Assembly: GCA_036674765.1 (NCBI GenBank)
Contig: JARVKI010000025.1
Coordinates: 1-64,000 of the forward strand
Origin: Seiridium cupressi
Taxonomy: Eukaryota > Ascomycota > Sordariomycetes > Amphisphaeriales > Sporocadaceae
Reading direction: 5' to 3'
DNA: 64,000 nt
This document shows positions 11,969 to 23,052 of the stretch, piece after piece. Each line of letters opens with the position of its first letter. Within the stretch, counting starts at the first letter, position 1. The notes below the pieces were generated by a model, which saw nothing but the letters and a program-made list of their open reading frames with translations, made no database searches and was not told the DNA's origin. Position numbers and translations under genes: made by a program.

Positions 11969-13635
11969 ATGTATGCAGTCATCGATAGCTGTAAGTCTCA
12001 TCTTATTGTAATACATAGATATCGAATATAGCTAACGTACGAAATAGCCGATATCGTTCCACTTACTTCACGAGCCCTTCATAAGTTCTACGAACCTCTT
12101 GTCCTTCTTGAAGCCCTCAACCTTGCGGCAAAGGAAGCAGCGGGATGCGTCACAGCGGCCGAGTCCCCTGCACCCTTGGACGCCGAGGAACTCTACCATA
12201 CTTTCGTGTACAAGCTTGCCCACGTCTGTGATAATCTCAAAGGTGGCCACGGAGCATCCATCACATCTTTCATGATACTTCGCAATAGTTCTGGGACTAT
12301 ACAGTATTACTTTGCATCGAACAACAGGACAAAAGAACAACTGAAGACCACATCAAGCTTCGTTGGCAATTTATTGCAACAATTCAATGGACTGCCGAGG
12401 AGATCTTCAGACCAAGGTTTAATTATTGACCAAATACTCCATTCTGTGCTACTCTTCAACCAGCCGAGAATCACTGTTTACTTGAGACGGCTAGATTTCC
12501 AGGCAAGAGTGTGCATAAAGAATAGTTCCAGCCTAGAGGTGGACGAGAGTGAGTCGCTACCATCTGACATGGCGAAAACGTATGGTCACTTGGTCTAATA
12601 ACCTCCATAGGTAGATTGATAGCCCACGCGATCAACGACTTCCTTGATTCCGCGAAACCTGAGACCCCGATACCAGTTGGGGGACCAGAGTGTAAGTCGC
12701 TCCGCATCAGCGATTAGCTTAGCGAGGACTGACCTACTAACTCGATATGATTAGTTGTTGCCAGGTGCAAAGTATTGATTGATCACCTTACCACCCTCAA
12801 TCAATCCCGAGCCGGCGCTTTGATCCAGGCGCGAGCTCGTGAGGGCCGTATGCCGGGCTATAAAAGCCAGGCATGCTGGTCAGAATTTCAACATACTGTG
12901 AGCCGCATTCTAGCATATCCTCAATCTGTCCAATCCTTGCGCAAAGCTCGAAGGAATTGGCCTGAGCTCTTTGAGGGCTACGAAATACACGCTATCCCAT
13001 CGAGTTCACCGATACCAAGGCCGTGCAGAAACAAGAGTCAAACTGCCCACGGGATTGTCGGACGCATGGCGAGGAAACAGAAGGAGATTGAGACCTTCAG
13101 GAACTTCGTAGCCACACTGCAAAGCTTTGACCTTGACGCAAGGATTCAAAACCAATGGCGTAATGAGAGTTTTCGTCCCATTGTGCACTCCGAAGTCATT
13201 CTCTTGAATTGGCTGGAGAACAATGGTGGCATCGAGCCTCATAAGTTCTTCAATGACTGGATGTATATCGGGAGCAGCAAACCCACATGTAGACTCTGCC
13301 ACTATTATTTCGAGGCACATGGATCAGGTGTGGAACACCGACCTAGCCATATGAACCTCTACATCAGTTGGCGCTTCCCCGATATTTTCGAATCTCAGGG
13401 TACGCAGGCACGAGACACGAGGCAAGTAGTGATGGATCGGATACTGGTCAAGATTCGCCAGGATGCTTTCCAGTTGGTGAGGCAAAAGGTGCCGCCAAGC
13501 TACAAAGAACACGACTCGAACACGTTCTCTGCTATGATCACATTTCGGGATAGCTACATGATAGATGAGAGGAGCGTTGTAGAGGTAGACGATGTCACCT
13601 CGCTCATGGGCGGAGTGTCACTGGACGAGGAATAG
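11969..13635 (+). CDS. OTT_1508-like zinc-dependent deaminase domain protein
   Basis: A member of the fungal OTT_1508-like branch of the cytidine deaminase superfamily. Exons with matching phases: 11969-11990, 12048-12548, 12611-12691 and 12755-13635; 494 residues. The C-terminal half carries the zinc site: His346-Ser-Glu348 (ligand plus proton-donor Glu, in PIVHSEV) and Cys380-x2-Cys383 (in PTCRLC), with a helix between them. All catalytic residues are intact. The first 330 residues are mostly helical by appearance and without a motif I recognise. The exon-1 ATG with only 7 codons is supported by splice signals (GTAAGT donor, TAG acceptor). The substrate is not known; for related families, nucleic-acid editing in conflict or self/non-self has been proposed. 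It sits in the decayed accessory block. Confidence 0.82.
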
Positions 13636-13935
13636 GACCGTTCTCTAGCTTACATTCGGGTGTGTTCATCTGGAGATATGGCGTTATGACTCGTTTCGAT
13701 TTTCATTACTTAGCACTATGGTCTTCAATAATAGCAAAAAGTGCCTTAATGACCGACCTGTCAATTTGACTATCGAGAGCACTCATCGAACTGTTCCTAG
13801 ATAGGGGTACGCATATAAATCAAGAGAGTTTGTTTACGGATCTACCATGCTGTACTACAGTATGAGCAGCTGACGAGCTGCAAGATATTCTATCCTTCAG
13901 CATGCAGGGGCAACCTGACTTCACAAGATTGGGGA

Positions 13936-14223
13936 ATGAGACCAATGCAAAGTCAACGGAAGGTCGCTGAGTTGTCACTCAACGCTTCAAGGAAGTATTT
14001 CGGCGCATACTTAAAGTCCTATCGAAAGTCTCGTGCCGAGATAGAAGTAGAACTTGGTTATGTCGTTATTGCCTTCAAGACGGAGGATCCCGGCGCTTGG
14101 CTGATGCACTGCTATATGGGCTGCCACCAGTTCGAGGGCTTTGCCAGACAGTTAATCGAGCGAGCCACCGGCATACCAGCGGTGATTGATACCGCTCGTG
14201 CGGACCTGGTGGAGAGCGACTAG
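13936..14223 (+). pseudogene. Laccase/multicopper oxidase C-terminal relic
   Basis: About 60 residues match the last copper-binding block of laccases: the FKTEDPGAWLMHC core is clear and is followed by EGFA and QLIERA. The block should read HCHIxxxH. Here it reads HCYMGCH, so the second His is Tyr, and a later Cys replaces the usual Trp or Ala before the last His. The type 1/type 3 copper sites therefore could not form. No other laccase domain is found upstream in any frame, so this is a truncated remnant inside a small open frame. Confidence 0.7.
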
Positions 14224-14746
14224 GACATTTGGAAAGTGCCATGTCTATTGTCACATGGACATGATTTCTAGGAGTAGGTTCAACGACTGCCCTATAGTGA
14301 TTGAACGAGGATCCACGGCACTAGTGTAGAGCCTCCTTCCGGTCGGTTTGGGCACTTTCCAGGTGGTGGTGCAAGACACAAATCAAAACGGCAAGGAGAG
14401 GTGCCTCGAATGAATTGGGGTCCAATCGTTACTGTCAATTGAAGTCAGAACAGCTCACTTATACCAGACATGGGTGCTAGGGCCCGTGCGTTTTTAAGCT
14501 CGGAGCTATCGGGGTCTGAGATTTTCCTGCCGGCCAAAAATTCCCGTTCAACTTGCGATCGCGCTTGTGCAGATCTCGCCCATCATGCGAGGAGGCAATT
14601 CCGGAGACTATTGATACTCCGCTTCATCCATTTTCTTTCTGCCAGTGCATGATCGCATCGCATATAGGGCACTGCATCTATTCGCCCTTTAGTCTCCTCA
14701 CTCACCTGGACGACTTCATTGTCTGTTCTCTAGGTCAACCGGCGCA

Positions 14747-15267
14747 ATGGTACGCTTGCCCTTGCACCTTAGATTCCAACCCCTAGCCGCGGGAGGAAAT
14801 CTTTTCTCGTGCAGGCGAATACTGCGAATACTAACAACCCAAAGGCCTACCGTTTAGTCACACAAGTTATTGTCATCGGCGCTCGCACCTTCGGTCGCGC
14901 ATTTGCTCAAGCCTACAAGCAAGCACAGGCATCCTCGAATTACCAGCGTGCTCAAGCCAAGATCAACCCCAATGCCGCCAACGCCCGCGCCAGTCTCAGC
15001 AGCGGCATGACCCTGGACGAGGCCTGTAAGATCCTCAACGTCAAACCGCCGCAGGGCGGCAAGGCGAACATGGAGGATGTCATGGAGCGCTTCAAGAAGC
15101 TTTTCGATGCGAACAACCCGGAGAAAGGCGGCAGCTTCTACTTGCAGAGTAAGGTGCTAAGGGCGAGAGAACGAATCGAGGCCGAGGTGAAACCGATCAT
15201 GGAGAAAGCGGCACAAGAGGCAGAGGTCCAGGAAGGATGGAAGCCCAAGGTGTACAAGGACCGGTAG
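14747..15267 (+). CDS. PAM16: Mitochondrial import motor subunit Tim16/Pam16
   Basis: A J-like co-chaperone of the TIM23 presequence import motor on the matrix side of the inner membrane; it recruits and restrains Pam18. Exon 1 is only the ATG (14747-14749), followed at once by a GTACGC donor. The intron (14750-14844) has a CTAAC branch site at 14831 and ends AAAG. Exon 2 is 14845-15267; the total is 141 residues, the normal length. The start MAYRLVTQVIVIGARTFGRA and the J-like region (TLDEACKILNV, then QGGKA where a true J protein has HPD) are diagnostic. The ATG-only exon is conserved-looking and explains why the plain open frame begins without a good start. Confidence 0.92.
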
Positions 15268-15543
15268 TAATGCTAGCCCAGAGCATAAGGGAAGAAAGTG
15301 CTTCTGCGGAGTTCAACGGTGAGCTTCGGAGAGGAAGCAGCGGCGAGGAGGAAATTCGACCTCATATACAACACAATCTTCACTCGACTTGGCATGGCCT
15401 GGCGTTATGGCGGGGGACGCTCATGAATTTTCTGGGTTCTGGTTAGACGAAGTCCCTAGAGCATTTGTAAAACTACAATTTGTACATCAGATCACGGCCA
15501 CTCAAAAGGGCTAAGCCCCAAGCGGCAAAAACCAACAGAACTT

Positions 15544-17117
15544 CTAATACCCGATCTTTGTGTTGGGATTAGGCTCTTTATTGCTCACTTCGCAGAATTG
15601 TGGCGTACTCCCTGCGCAAAACGTTGAGCAGGTCGCTTCTATTCTGGTCTTTAAGACTCCTCTTGGGGTTGTTGTCAGATGATGATACTCAACGCAACGC
15701 GAACTGAGATTCCACAATTTCCTAAATTCACTGTCACGCTCAAGAAGGTCACGGGGACTCCCTCTATCCAGGAGGCGGCCACCACTCATGACGGCAATGT
15801 GATCACAATCCGCAACAGCAGCCCCAGTACGATGAACAATGGCAATAATCGTGCAGTTGGTGAACTCTTCCCGAATAACCTGCCTGGTCAGCTTCTCTGA
15901 CCTCTCATTAAAGTTGCTACTGGCCTCGTCGAGGAAATGATTCGTTTGTTCGCTAGAATTGCTCTAGCCAGGCACAACTGTTGGCATTGTCCGTGTCACG
16001 GTTGATCTATCTCCAATCGGCTGTGTATACCACCTAGTCTTGCCACGACATCATCTATCTTCAGGCGACGCAGCACGGACAGGATCAGTTCATCGCTTTG
16101 TTCCCCTCGGGGAATCAAATTGTCGTGGATGTTCACATTCTTCAAAAAGAATTGATGTTGAGAAACGGCAGCCACTGCGGAACGTACAGCTTGTCGCGTG
16201 ACAATAGTTATATCGGTATCATCAAAAGTGGCACGCGAGTCGGGGCTTATTTCCAACGGTCAGAAAAGGGATGCCATGAGGGAGCCTTTGCCGCTTCCAC
16301 TCCGACCGCATATCCCTACTCGAGAGCCGGCGGTATGTCAATCGTAACCTTATGCAGAACATGTTCACCTTCTGAGTCGTAAGAATCGGTCAGATTTTCA
16401 GTGCTGACATGACCATAAGACGGCCACTGTTCCGGGACGAGCGATATTTCCGAAGCAAGATTCTCGTTCTTGGTCTCTTCACAGAACCCCTTCACTCGGG
16501 CAATTACGCCATTGATGTCTCCAATTGGATTCAGTATTTGATGACTTCCGCCATGGATTGACTAAACGAAGTGCCATTGAGCAGAGCCAGAGCCACAAAG
16601 CCAGGAGAAAACTGGGATCGAAGCTCCACGGCCAGGACCTTGTGAATGACTGCAAAGACAGCAACCATCAGGTCGAGAACAAGTTCAAGCCACTGTTGAA
16701 GGCGGAACATCAAGTAATATGGATGTTGCGAGGCGCCGAGAAGCTCGAAGTACTTCTCCATGAATCGAGCTCCCCAGTCGAATGCTCATACACTCGACAA
16801 CCCTTGCAGAGGATCAAGAAATTGAGTAAAGAGAGGTGATTTACCTTCGAGATCAAGGAGTCGAATCTGGCGAGAACTTCTGAAACAGAACCTTTGCCAA
16901 ACTGCAATTTTATGTTAGAACCATAGATGTACCGAGAATAGGTTCGGGTCAACTCACCCCAGTAAAATGCGATTGCAGGGATGATCGCAGCAGAATATCC
17001 GGAAAAGACATATATCAGTCTTGCAGACACCACTATCACACTCATATCATAGAAGATATCACTCAAGGCGTTGGGCAATTCTGTGTCGAATACAGACATG
17101 TCCTGACTGAACATCAA
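15544..17117 (-). pseudogene. ABC-C transporter, C-terminal half, decayed
   Basis: Remnant of a full-length fungal MRP-type pump. Reading down the minus strand: TMD2 pieces at 17117-16710 (SQDMSVFDTELPNALSD) and 16761-16531 (QQWLELVLDL), then NBD2. At about 16320-16273 there is a Walker A GRSGSGKGSL (usual Ser/Thr changed to Gly), followed within six codons by a TGA. The Q-loop region follows at 16256-16040 (TRQAVRSAVAAVSQHQFFL), then Walker B LDEASS with an H-loop His near 15940-15820 and the C-terminal block GGRLLDRGSP at 15789-15700. Pieces lie in different frames and the N-terminal half is absent. It is clearly non-functional. Confidence 0.8.
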
Positions 17118-17965
17118 GCATGACGATTATTGGAAATTTAGTTAAGAACCACATGACTAGGTCAGCATGGAAATCCATTATTGGTAGCGGCAAGGCCGGC
17201 CAAGACAGTTTGACGTCTACATTGGTGCACCGAGCCTAGATAATGATCTCATTTGTATTGCTAACGACATGGGTAAAACCGTTTGAGTCTACTGGGAAGT
17301 ACATATTGTTAATAAAGCCACTACCTCTGTCACAGCTTGTGAGCGGAAAAAGCGATCGGTATTCTCAACTTGAATGATCACCCATTATATAGTCTCAGGG
17401 GAAAATCACAGGGCGCTCTTAGTGGATGTTCCCCCACCACTCATGATACAGATACATCGCGGTGAACGCCAACCTCTATAGGCCTGTGCTTCAAAGTGAG
17501 CACTGGCGCCGAGCCATGTGCTTTGTGCGAGACAATGGACCGTGCATTACTTTTGCATACCAAAGCCAGATAAACCCCCGGTTGAGTCAATCATTCCCTT
17601 TTGATCTGCCGCATCTTATCCCTTTCGGGGCGGTCGACATCTATCTACTAACCCATATTATGGTTCAATGCCGCGCTCGTTGGGGGTACCATAAAGCTGG
17701 GGCAAATGTTTAAACTGAGTGGCGCTTCGTCCCAGAATGGCCCCCGGCGGTCAGTAATGCAGGCAGGCCAATTAGTGCTGGGCTTCAATTGGTTGATTGG
17801 CCGAAAACGCTGCTAGAGCACGGCCTCCGTGTTCATAGTTCATATACTGAAGGGCTGAGGTCCCTAGCTCAGTCTTCTGGCTAACCTTCAGCATGGGCTA
17901 ATAACTCTTCCTCGCCTAGCATTGGTCCGTTATTCGCGCTTGGTGTTGCAAGCAATGTCCTAGCC
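17118..17965. other. Intergenic between ABC relic and STAND relic
   Basis: About 850 bases. The expected N-terminal half of the ABC transporter would lie here, but I see no transmembrane-domain or NBD1 motif in any minus-strand frame. The small plus frame at 17462-17713 has no recognisable feature. Confidence 0.5.
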
Positions 17966-19080
17966 ATGGTGGACTTCGCCTGGACATTGTTGACAGAGAC
18001 ACGCACGATCTACAATTCGTCCTCGGGCATGAGTGACGAGGCTGGCTTCACTGAAACGATTGCGCGTGCAATTCAGGAACTCGAGGGCGCTGTAATTACG
18101 TCTCTCCCAAACCCACTTCCTCCAGAACTTCAGTCTTTGACCAGTGCGAGCAAAGGCATAACGTTGGACTTACTGGCTAGCCTGAATGCGATCAAGTCCC
18201 GAGGGACTCGGTCAAAATGAAAAAGCTTTGCCGCATCACTCAGGGAAGTCGTTGGGAAACGCAGGGTCAAAGGTATCCTCGACTGACTTGAGGCACTTCA
18301 AAGCCAATCATCAAGCATGTTCAGCTCTTGATCAGACATGTGCCCATCTGTGTATCCTCAAAGTCCTTTACTGACGAGCGATAGTCGGGGTGTGGAAGAC
18401 ACTCGAAAAGAGATAGGACAACTCGCTCGGGCTATTGACAGGCTAGAGACTGTCAAGACGAGACTCAATCTTGAACGCAAGGAAGATCTGAGTTCTTTGG
18501 AGAATCGTCTGATTTCATCTCTGGACCTTTTCATACAGTCGCGCCACCCCGCCAATGGGAGAGATGGGTATCAGGACCTGAAGACCTGCATTTCCAAGGA
18601 GAAAATCGAACATATTCAAAGGAGTGTTGCCGCTGGCTTGGGAGACTCGCGGGACATGCTCTCGGCAACGACACAACTCAACCATGTTGCAAGCACAATG
18701 CGCGAGGATCAGTCATTTCTCCAGTCCTTGCATTTTGATCAAATATCAGCATGATATCACAACACTGAAGATGCGCATTCAAAAACGTTCGAATGGATAT
18801 ACAGTGAAGAGCCTCGATCCGATATCCAGGGGAGAAAAGTCACACTGAAAGAATGGTTGGAAGTCTGGATTGCTGTTTCTATGTCTTTGTGGCACTGGGC
18901 AAGAGTCACTCCAGAGGCTGGCGATACTCTTCACCAGCACTGCCAATTCACAATCCCAGCGCGAACGAGCCGGATGAGCAACAGTGGCACAGAAGCAGCT
19001 CGCAGACCTATTATTCATTTATTGCATTGCAGAATCAGGGACTCTTTTCGGGACACAGGAGAACGACAGCAACACTAACT
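17966..19080 (+). pseudogene. STAND/NLR-type protein N-terminus, relic with TGA stops
   Basis: Looks like the N-terminal helical domain plus the start of a NACHT-type NTPase from fungal STAND proteins. The signature is the run from a helical coiled region (18380-18640) to LHFDQ, then a His-kinked linker and KTFEWIY just before the NTPase. From 17966 to about 18850 a single frame is open apart from four TGA codons (18218, 18281, 18341 and 18752). The residues expected at two of them are Trp (…KWKS) and Arg (…DRLEAL), so simple transitions would explain them. A frame change near 18855 is followed by a degenerate P-loop, GTGQES (18891-18908), where GxGKST is expected, so the lysine is lost. The rest of the NTPase and any repeat domain are not found. 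Confidence 0.65.
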
Positions 19081-19265
19081 ACCGAAGTCTGGGCGCTGAT
19101 GGACGCCGTGGGGAGCTGCGTTATCGCGGTCTTATCAGAAGGTGGGGCAAGCCCGGTCCGTGGCCCCGTGATTGGCGTGTTTCTGATGACTAAACCCCAC
19201 TCCACATCAGTCAATTTTGGACACCGTCAGACCACATCGACTTGACCGAATACTGTCCAGAATCA

Positions 19266-20234
19266 ATGTCGGTACCAGCCAGCGTGACTCTGCCAATCAT
19301 GGATCCCAACTTGGATCCCAGCTTGGATCCAAGCCTGAACGACAATATGGATCCCAACATAAATAACAACATGGATCCCGGTTTGGATGCCAGCAGCTTG
19401 CAGAATCTCCAAGTCCCCGTCGACTTGCCTTCTTATGAGCCGCGTCAGCTCACGGGAAGCCGCCGGGCTGGCATCAGATACAAGGCTTATACGGCTGAGG
19501 ATTTTGAGCGCGCTATGCAGGCTGTCAGAGAGCAGGGCATGTCACTGCGCAAGGCTTCCGCCACGTACAATGTGCCAAAGACGACGTTGGCAGAGAAGCT
19601 CGGGGACAACTGCCCCAACCTACCCCCGCTGCAGGCCACGCGGAAGAACAAGATTGCCACACGCTATACATGGACCGAAGCCGACATGGAGCAAGCAGTC
19701 GCCGCTGTCGCTGCAGGTACACATGCTTCAGAGGCCGCCAGACAGTTCGGTGTTCCATACAGCAATCTGAACTCAAGAACGAGGGGCCGGCCGCCGCGCG
19801 ACTTAAAGGCAGACCTCGCTCGCCTGACCCTCAAGCAGGAGAATCTGTTGGTTGACTGGGCACGTGCTCAGTGTGAGCTCGGATTTCCGCCATCTAAGGA
19901 CCAAATCTACGATTTGGCCTCCAAGGTCTTAGAGAAAGGCGGCACTGGTCAAAAATTGGGCAAGCAATGGGTTGGACATTGGCTTCGCAGGCATCCACAA
20001 ATCACAGCGCTTGACTGGGCACCGAAATCAAAATGGGAGAAGAAGCAACCGAAGAACTTCGAGCCAAATGTCTACACCAGTGCCTCGTTCGCGGACCAAT
20101 CATTTGTACCTGACACAAGCAATATGGAAGGTGAGCCGGCTGGTGGGGTCATCAGTGACAACAATCATGGCGCGGATCTCATCAGTTCGGATTCGGGACT
20201 AGGCGAGGTCGCTAGTCTCATGATACAGACTTGA
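19266..20234 (+). CDS. Double psq HTH plus CENP-B-type DNA-binding protein
   Basis: A nuclear DNA-binding protein, probably derived from a pogo/Tc5-type transposase N-terminus. One exon, 322 residues, with the ATG at 19266. Residues 1-45 are an imperfect repeat of MDP/LDP/NDN units, Asn- and Asp-rich. Two psq-type helix-turn-helix units follow: one around 77-120 (FERAMQAVREQG, LRKASATYNVPKTTL) and one around 135-180 (MEQAVAAVAAGT, SEAARQFGVP). An AT-hook-like RGRPPR is next (about 175-180). A CENP-B/Tc5 HTH follows around 185-250 (LTLKQENLLVDW...GKQWVGHWLRRHPQI). There is no DDE transposase domain and no inverted repeats are visible, so it looks domesticated rather than mobile. Confidence 0.82.
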   Translation: MSVPASVTLPIMDPNLDPSLDPSLNDNMDPNINNNMDPGLDASSLQNLQVPVDLPSYEPRQLTGSRRAGIRYKAYTAEDFERAMQAVREQGMSLRKASATYNVPKTTLAEKLGDNCPNLPPLQATRKNKIATRYTWTEADMEQAVAAVAAGTHASEAARQFGVPYSNLNSRTRGRPPRDLKADLARLTLKQENLLVDWARAQCELGFPPSKDQIYDLASKVLEKGGTGQKLGKQWVGHWLRRHPQITALDWAPKSKWEKKQPKNFEPNVYTSASFADQSFVPDTSNMEGEPAGGVISDNNHGADLISSDSGLGEVASLMIQT

Positions 20235-21401
20235 TCAAGTGTCATGCTCTCGGGTAGAGCGTAGATGCTGTTGCGTTCTGGGCGCATCAAGATTAGAAAA
20301 ATCTTGCCCTATTTTTTCGATACCCTGGTTATACCAATTATTGTCCTTCGCCGTTGATCCGGCAGGCTACGAAAGAGTGAGGTCATAAAGGTTGAACGAG
20401 TATTAGTGAACGGATGCTGTGGCTTGTTTCTATGGCATTGGTCTGAAGTATATGGCCTGAGAGGTCAAGGGTTTTTGGCTTGAGTGGCAGATCGATACCG
20501 GTAGCACTTGCAACTGAAATATGAGCATCACATCAAATGATTTGTGCCACACTTGCCCCGAGGTTGCCGCATTACGAAGCGGTGAGCGGAATTTTTATTT
20601 ATTGTCAACAGAATCACAAAACGCTTTGATCCGACGAACCAGCCAAGGAGGAGTGTTTGTTGAGCGGCGTCGGCGCACGTGGAAGGCGGAACGGCTTGAG
20701 GGGCCCTGACTTCTATTTGATAGGTCGTCGCAAGTCCCTTGCTGATGCTATTGAACAATAGACCGTTCGCACGCTCTTCTACCTTGCCGTGTGCTGCTAC
20801 CGATTTAGGTCCTGAACAAGCCCAGCCGCTAAAGCGTTTAATGCCTCTTCACCGAGATGCGGGGAGGTCTTGGGCTCGGCTCTTAACTCTAAGTTTTCTT
20901 TAAGTTTTGCAGAGTTCTGGGGGAACCAGGTGTGGGTCCAAGTCAGGGGATGGCGGGAGACCAGCTTATTGGCCCAAGAACAAGCAAACTCAGCCCCCAA
21001 GCCACCTCCTGCGAAGTCAACTTGGCGAGCCAATGCCGAGTCACGTTATGATCAAGAAGGATTAGACATTGCGTCAGGAGAGATGCAGAGGAGCTGACAC
21101 CGAAATGCCGTTCACTATTTGTAGTTGTTTGTCAAATCAGACATCACAAGCCCTTGACCGGCCAGACGTTGTATTCCGCTAAATCCGTGCCTGTCTCTGT
21201 CTCCGTCTGTGAATCTGACTGTCAGTTACCTGTCCCCTCGATGGTATTTGAGCCGAGCACATTACGCGCTTCTTATATCTTTCCATAAGCCCCGGAGCCT
21301 CTTTTTCTCTTCCCTTTCCCGCCAAGCTATCGTCTTTTCCAACTTGACCTTAATTTGAAAGACACATCCACAACAAGTCGGTGCGTTGTTCACGCTCCGA
21401 C
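20235..21401. other. Intergenic; promoter region of the MFS permease
   Basis: About 1.2 kb. The last 110 bases before the permease ATG hold a pyrimidine-rich tract (around 21298-21325, CTTTTTCTCTTCCC-type), common upstream of fungal start sites. No gene is supported in the rest. Confidence 0.5.
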
Positions 21402-23052
21402 ATGACTTCGAAAAAGGCTTTCCGAAATGACAGCGACGACCAGCACGCGGCCCATGCTGAAGTGAAAGATCTTCACAGTGCTGCAGAACGCGGTGTCATC
21501 GCAACTGACAGGTAAGATGTCGCTTTTCAATCCTAAATCTGCTCTCTCCGATACTGATACTCATTCTAGATATGGAGGATCACTCGTACAGTTCGACCCA
21601 GTGCTGGAGGCAAAGCTGAGGAAAAAGATCGACTGGGCCATCTTACCGCTTGTTGCCATTCTCTATCTCTTCTGCTTCATAGATCGGGCCAATCTTGGTA
21701 CGCTCACACCCCATCAACTCGGCCCTCTACATACTGATTGCCATATAGGAAATGCAAAAATCGTCGGCCTGCAAAAAGACCTTGCTATGACGGGCGCCTA
21801 CGATTACAACCAGCTAGCATCCGTTTTCTACATCTCCTACATCGTTTTCGAGATACCGAGCAACCTTGCTTGTAAGTGGATGGGGCCGGGCTGGTTCCTC
21901 CCATTCCTGGTTCTCGGCTTCGGCGCAATGTCGCTGGTTTTCGCATATGTCCAGAACTTACCGCAAGCATGTGCTGTTCGCTTTTTGCTGGGAATGTTTG
22001 AATCGGGAGTTATGCCAGGAATGGCGTATTACCTCTCCAGATGGTATCGCAGGTCTGAATTCACCTTCAGAGTCGCCGTTTTCATCGTCATGGCGCCGTT
22101 GGCAGGCGCATTCGGTGGTCTCCTCGCCTCGGCCATCACCAGCATGCCTAGTATCGGCTCGCTGCACAGCTGGCGCATGATCTTCTTCGTCGAGGGCATC
22201 GTTACCATCGGCATCTCCGTTGTTGCCCTCGTATTCCTCACAGATCGGCCAGAATCTGCTCGTTGGCTTACACAGGGGGAGAAAGATCTCGCCATCGCCC
22301 GCGTCAAGTCCGAACGTATCGCCCAGACTGCGGTGCTGGACACGTTTACCCATAAGAAAGTGTGGCTTGGGATCTGGAACCCGATCGTATTGGCGACGGC
22401 TTGGGTGTTCCTGCTGGACAACATCACCGTCCAGGGATTGGCATTCTTCCTCCCCACGATTATCGCTGGCATCTTCCCCGCCACTAGAGGATACACAATT
22501 GTCCAGCAGCAGCTATTGACTGTGCCTCCCTATATCTTTGGAGCCTTCTTCACGCTCGTCTTCCCATATCTCGGTTGGAAACAGGACAAGCGCCAGAAAT
22601 TCTTCATCGTCGCCGCGCCACCTGTGATGGTCGGCTTCATCATTTTCCTAGCCACCAACAACTCCCCCGCGCGATATGTGGCAACGTTCGTCATCGCTAG
22701 CACGACGTTTGGGCTCGGCCCGCTCACGAACGCGCAATCCGCCATACAGACCTCGAGCGACACGTCGCGCAGCGTTGCGCTTGCCGTCAATATGCTTTTC
22801 GGCAATGTCGGTGGCCTCATCGCGACCTGGAGCTACATAGACTGGGATAAGCCGGATTACAGAATCGGAAATGGGCTCAATCTTGCTGCTTCGGGCTTAA
22901 TCCTCATCTCCAGTATTCTGGCCTACCTCTGGATGCACCGCGACAACAAGAGGAGGGAGAGCAGGAACGTTGATGCCGAGCTTAGCGGGCTTACGGACGC
23001 ACAAATCGAGGATCTAGAGTGGAAGCACCCTGCTTGGAGATGGAAGCCTTAA
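21402..23052 (+). CDS. MFS permease, anion:cation symporter (Dal5-like) family
   Basis: A 12-helix plasma-membrane symporter of the allantoate/nicotinate/vitamin-type ACS family. Exons 21402-21511, 21570-21697 and 21749-23052 give 513 residues. The first 50 residues are charged and cytosolic. Family marks seen: DWAILPLVAILYLFCFIDRANLGNAK in the first helix region (continuous only after removing the 51-base intron 21698-21748, which keeps the frame), then the FEIPSN motif, RFLLGMFESGVMPG, LSRWYRR, and the WRMIFFVEG block. The second intron is a multiple of three, so it also reads through as coding; the splice is preferred because it restores the RANLGNAK motif. Substrate cannot be told from sequence (candidates: organic acids, ureides, vitamins). 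Confidence 0.9.

Noticed and set aside
17966..19080. Readthrough of four TGA codons in the STAND relic
   Set aside because: The P-loop lysine is lost too and a frame change follows, so decay explains it better than recoding.
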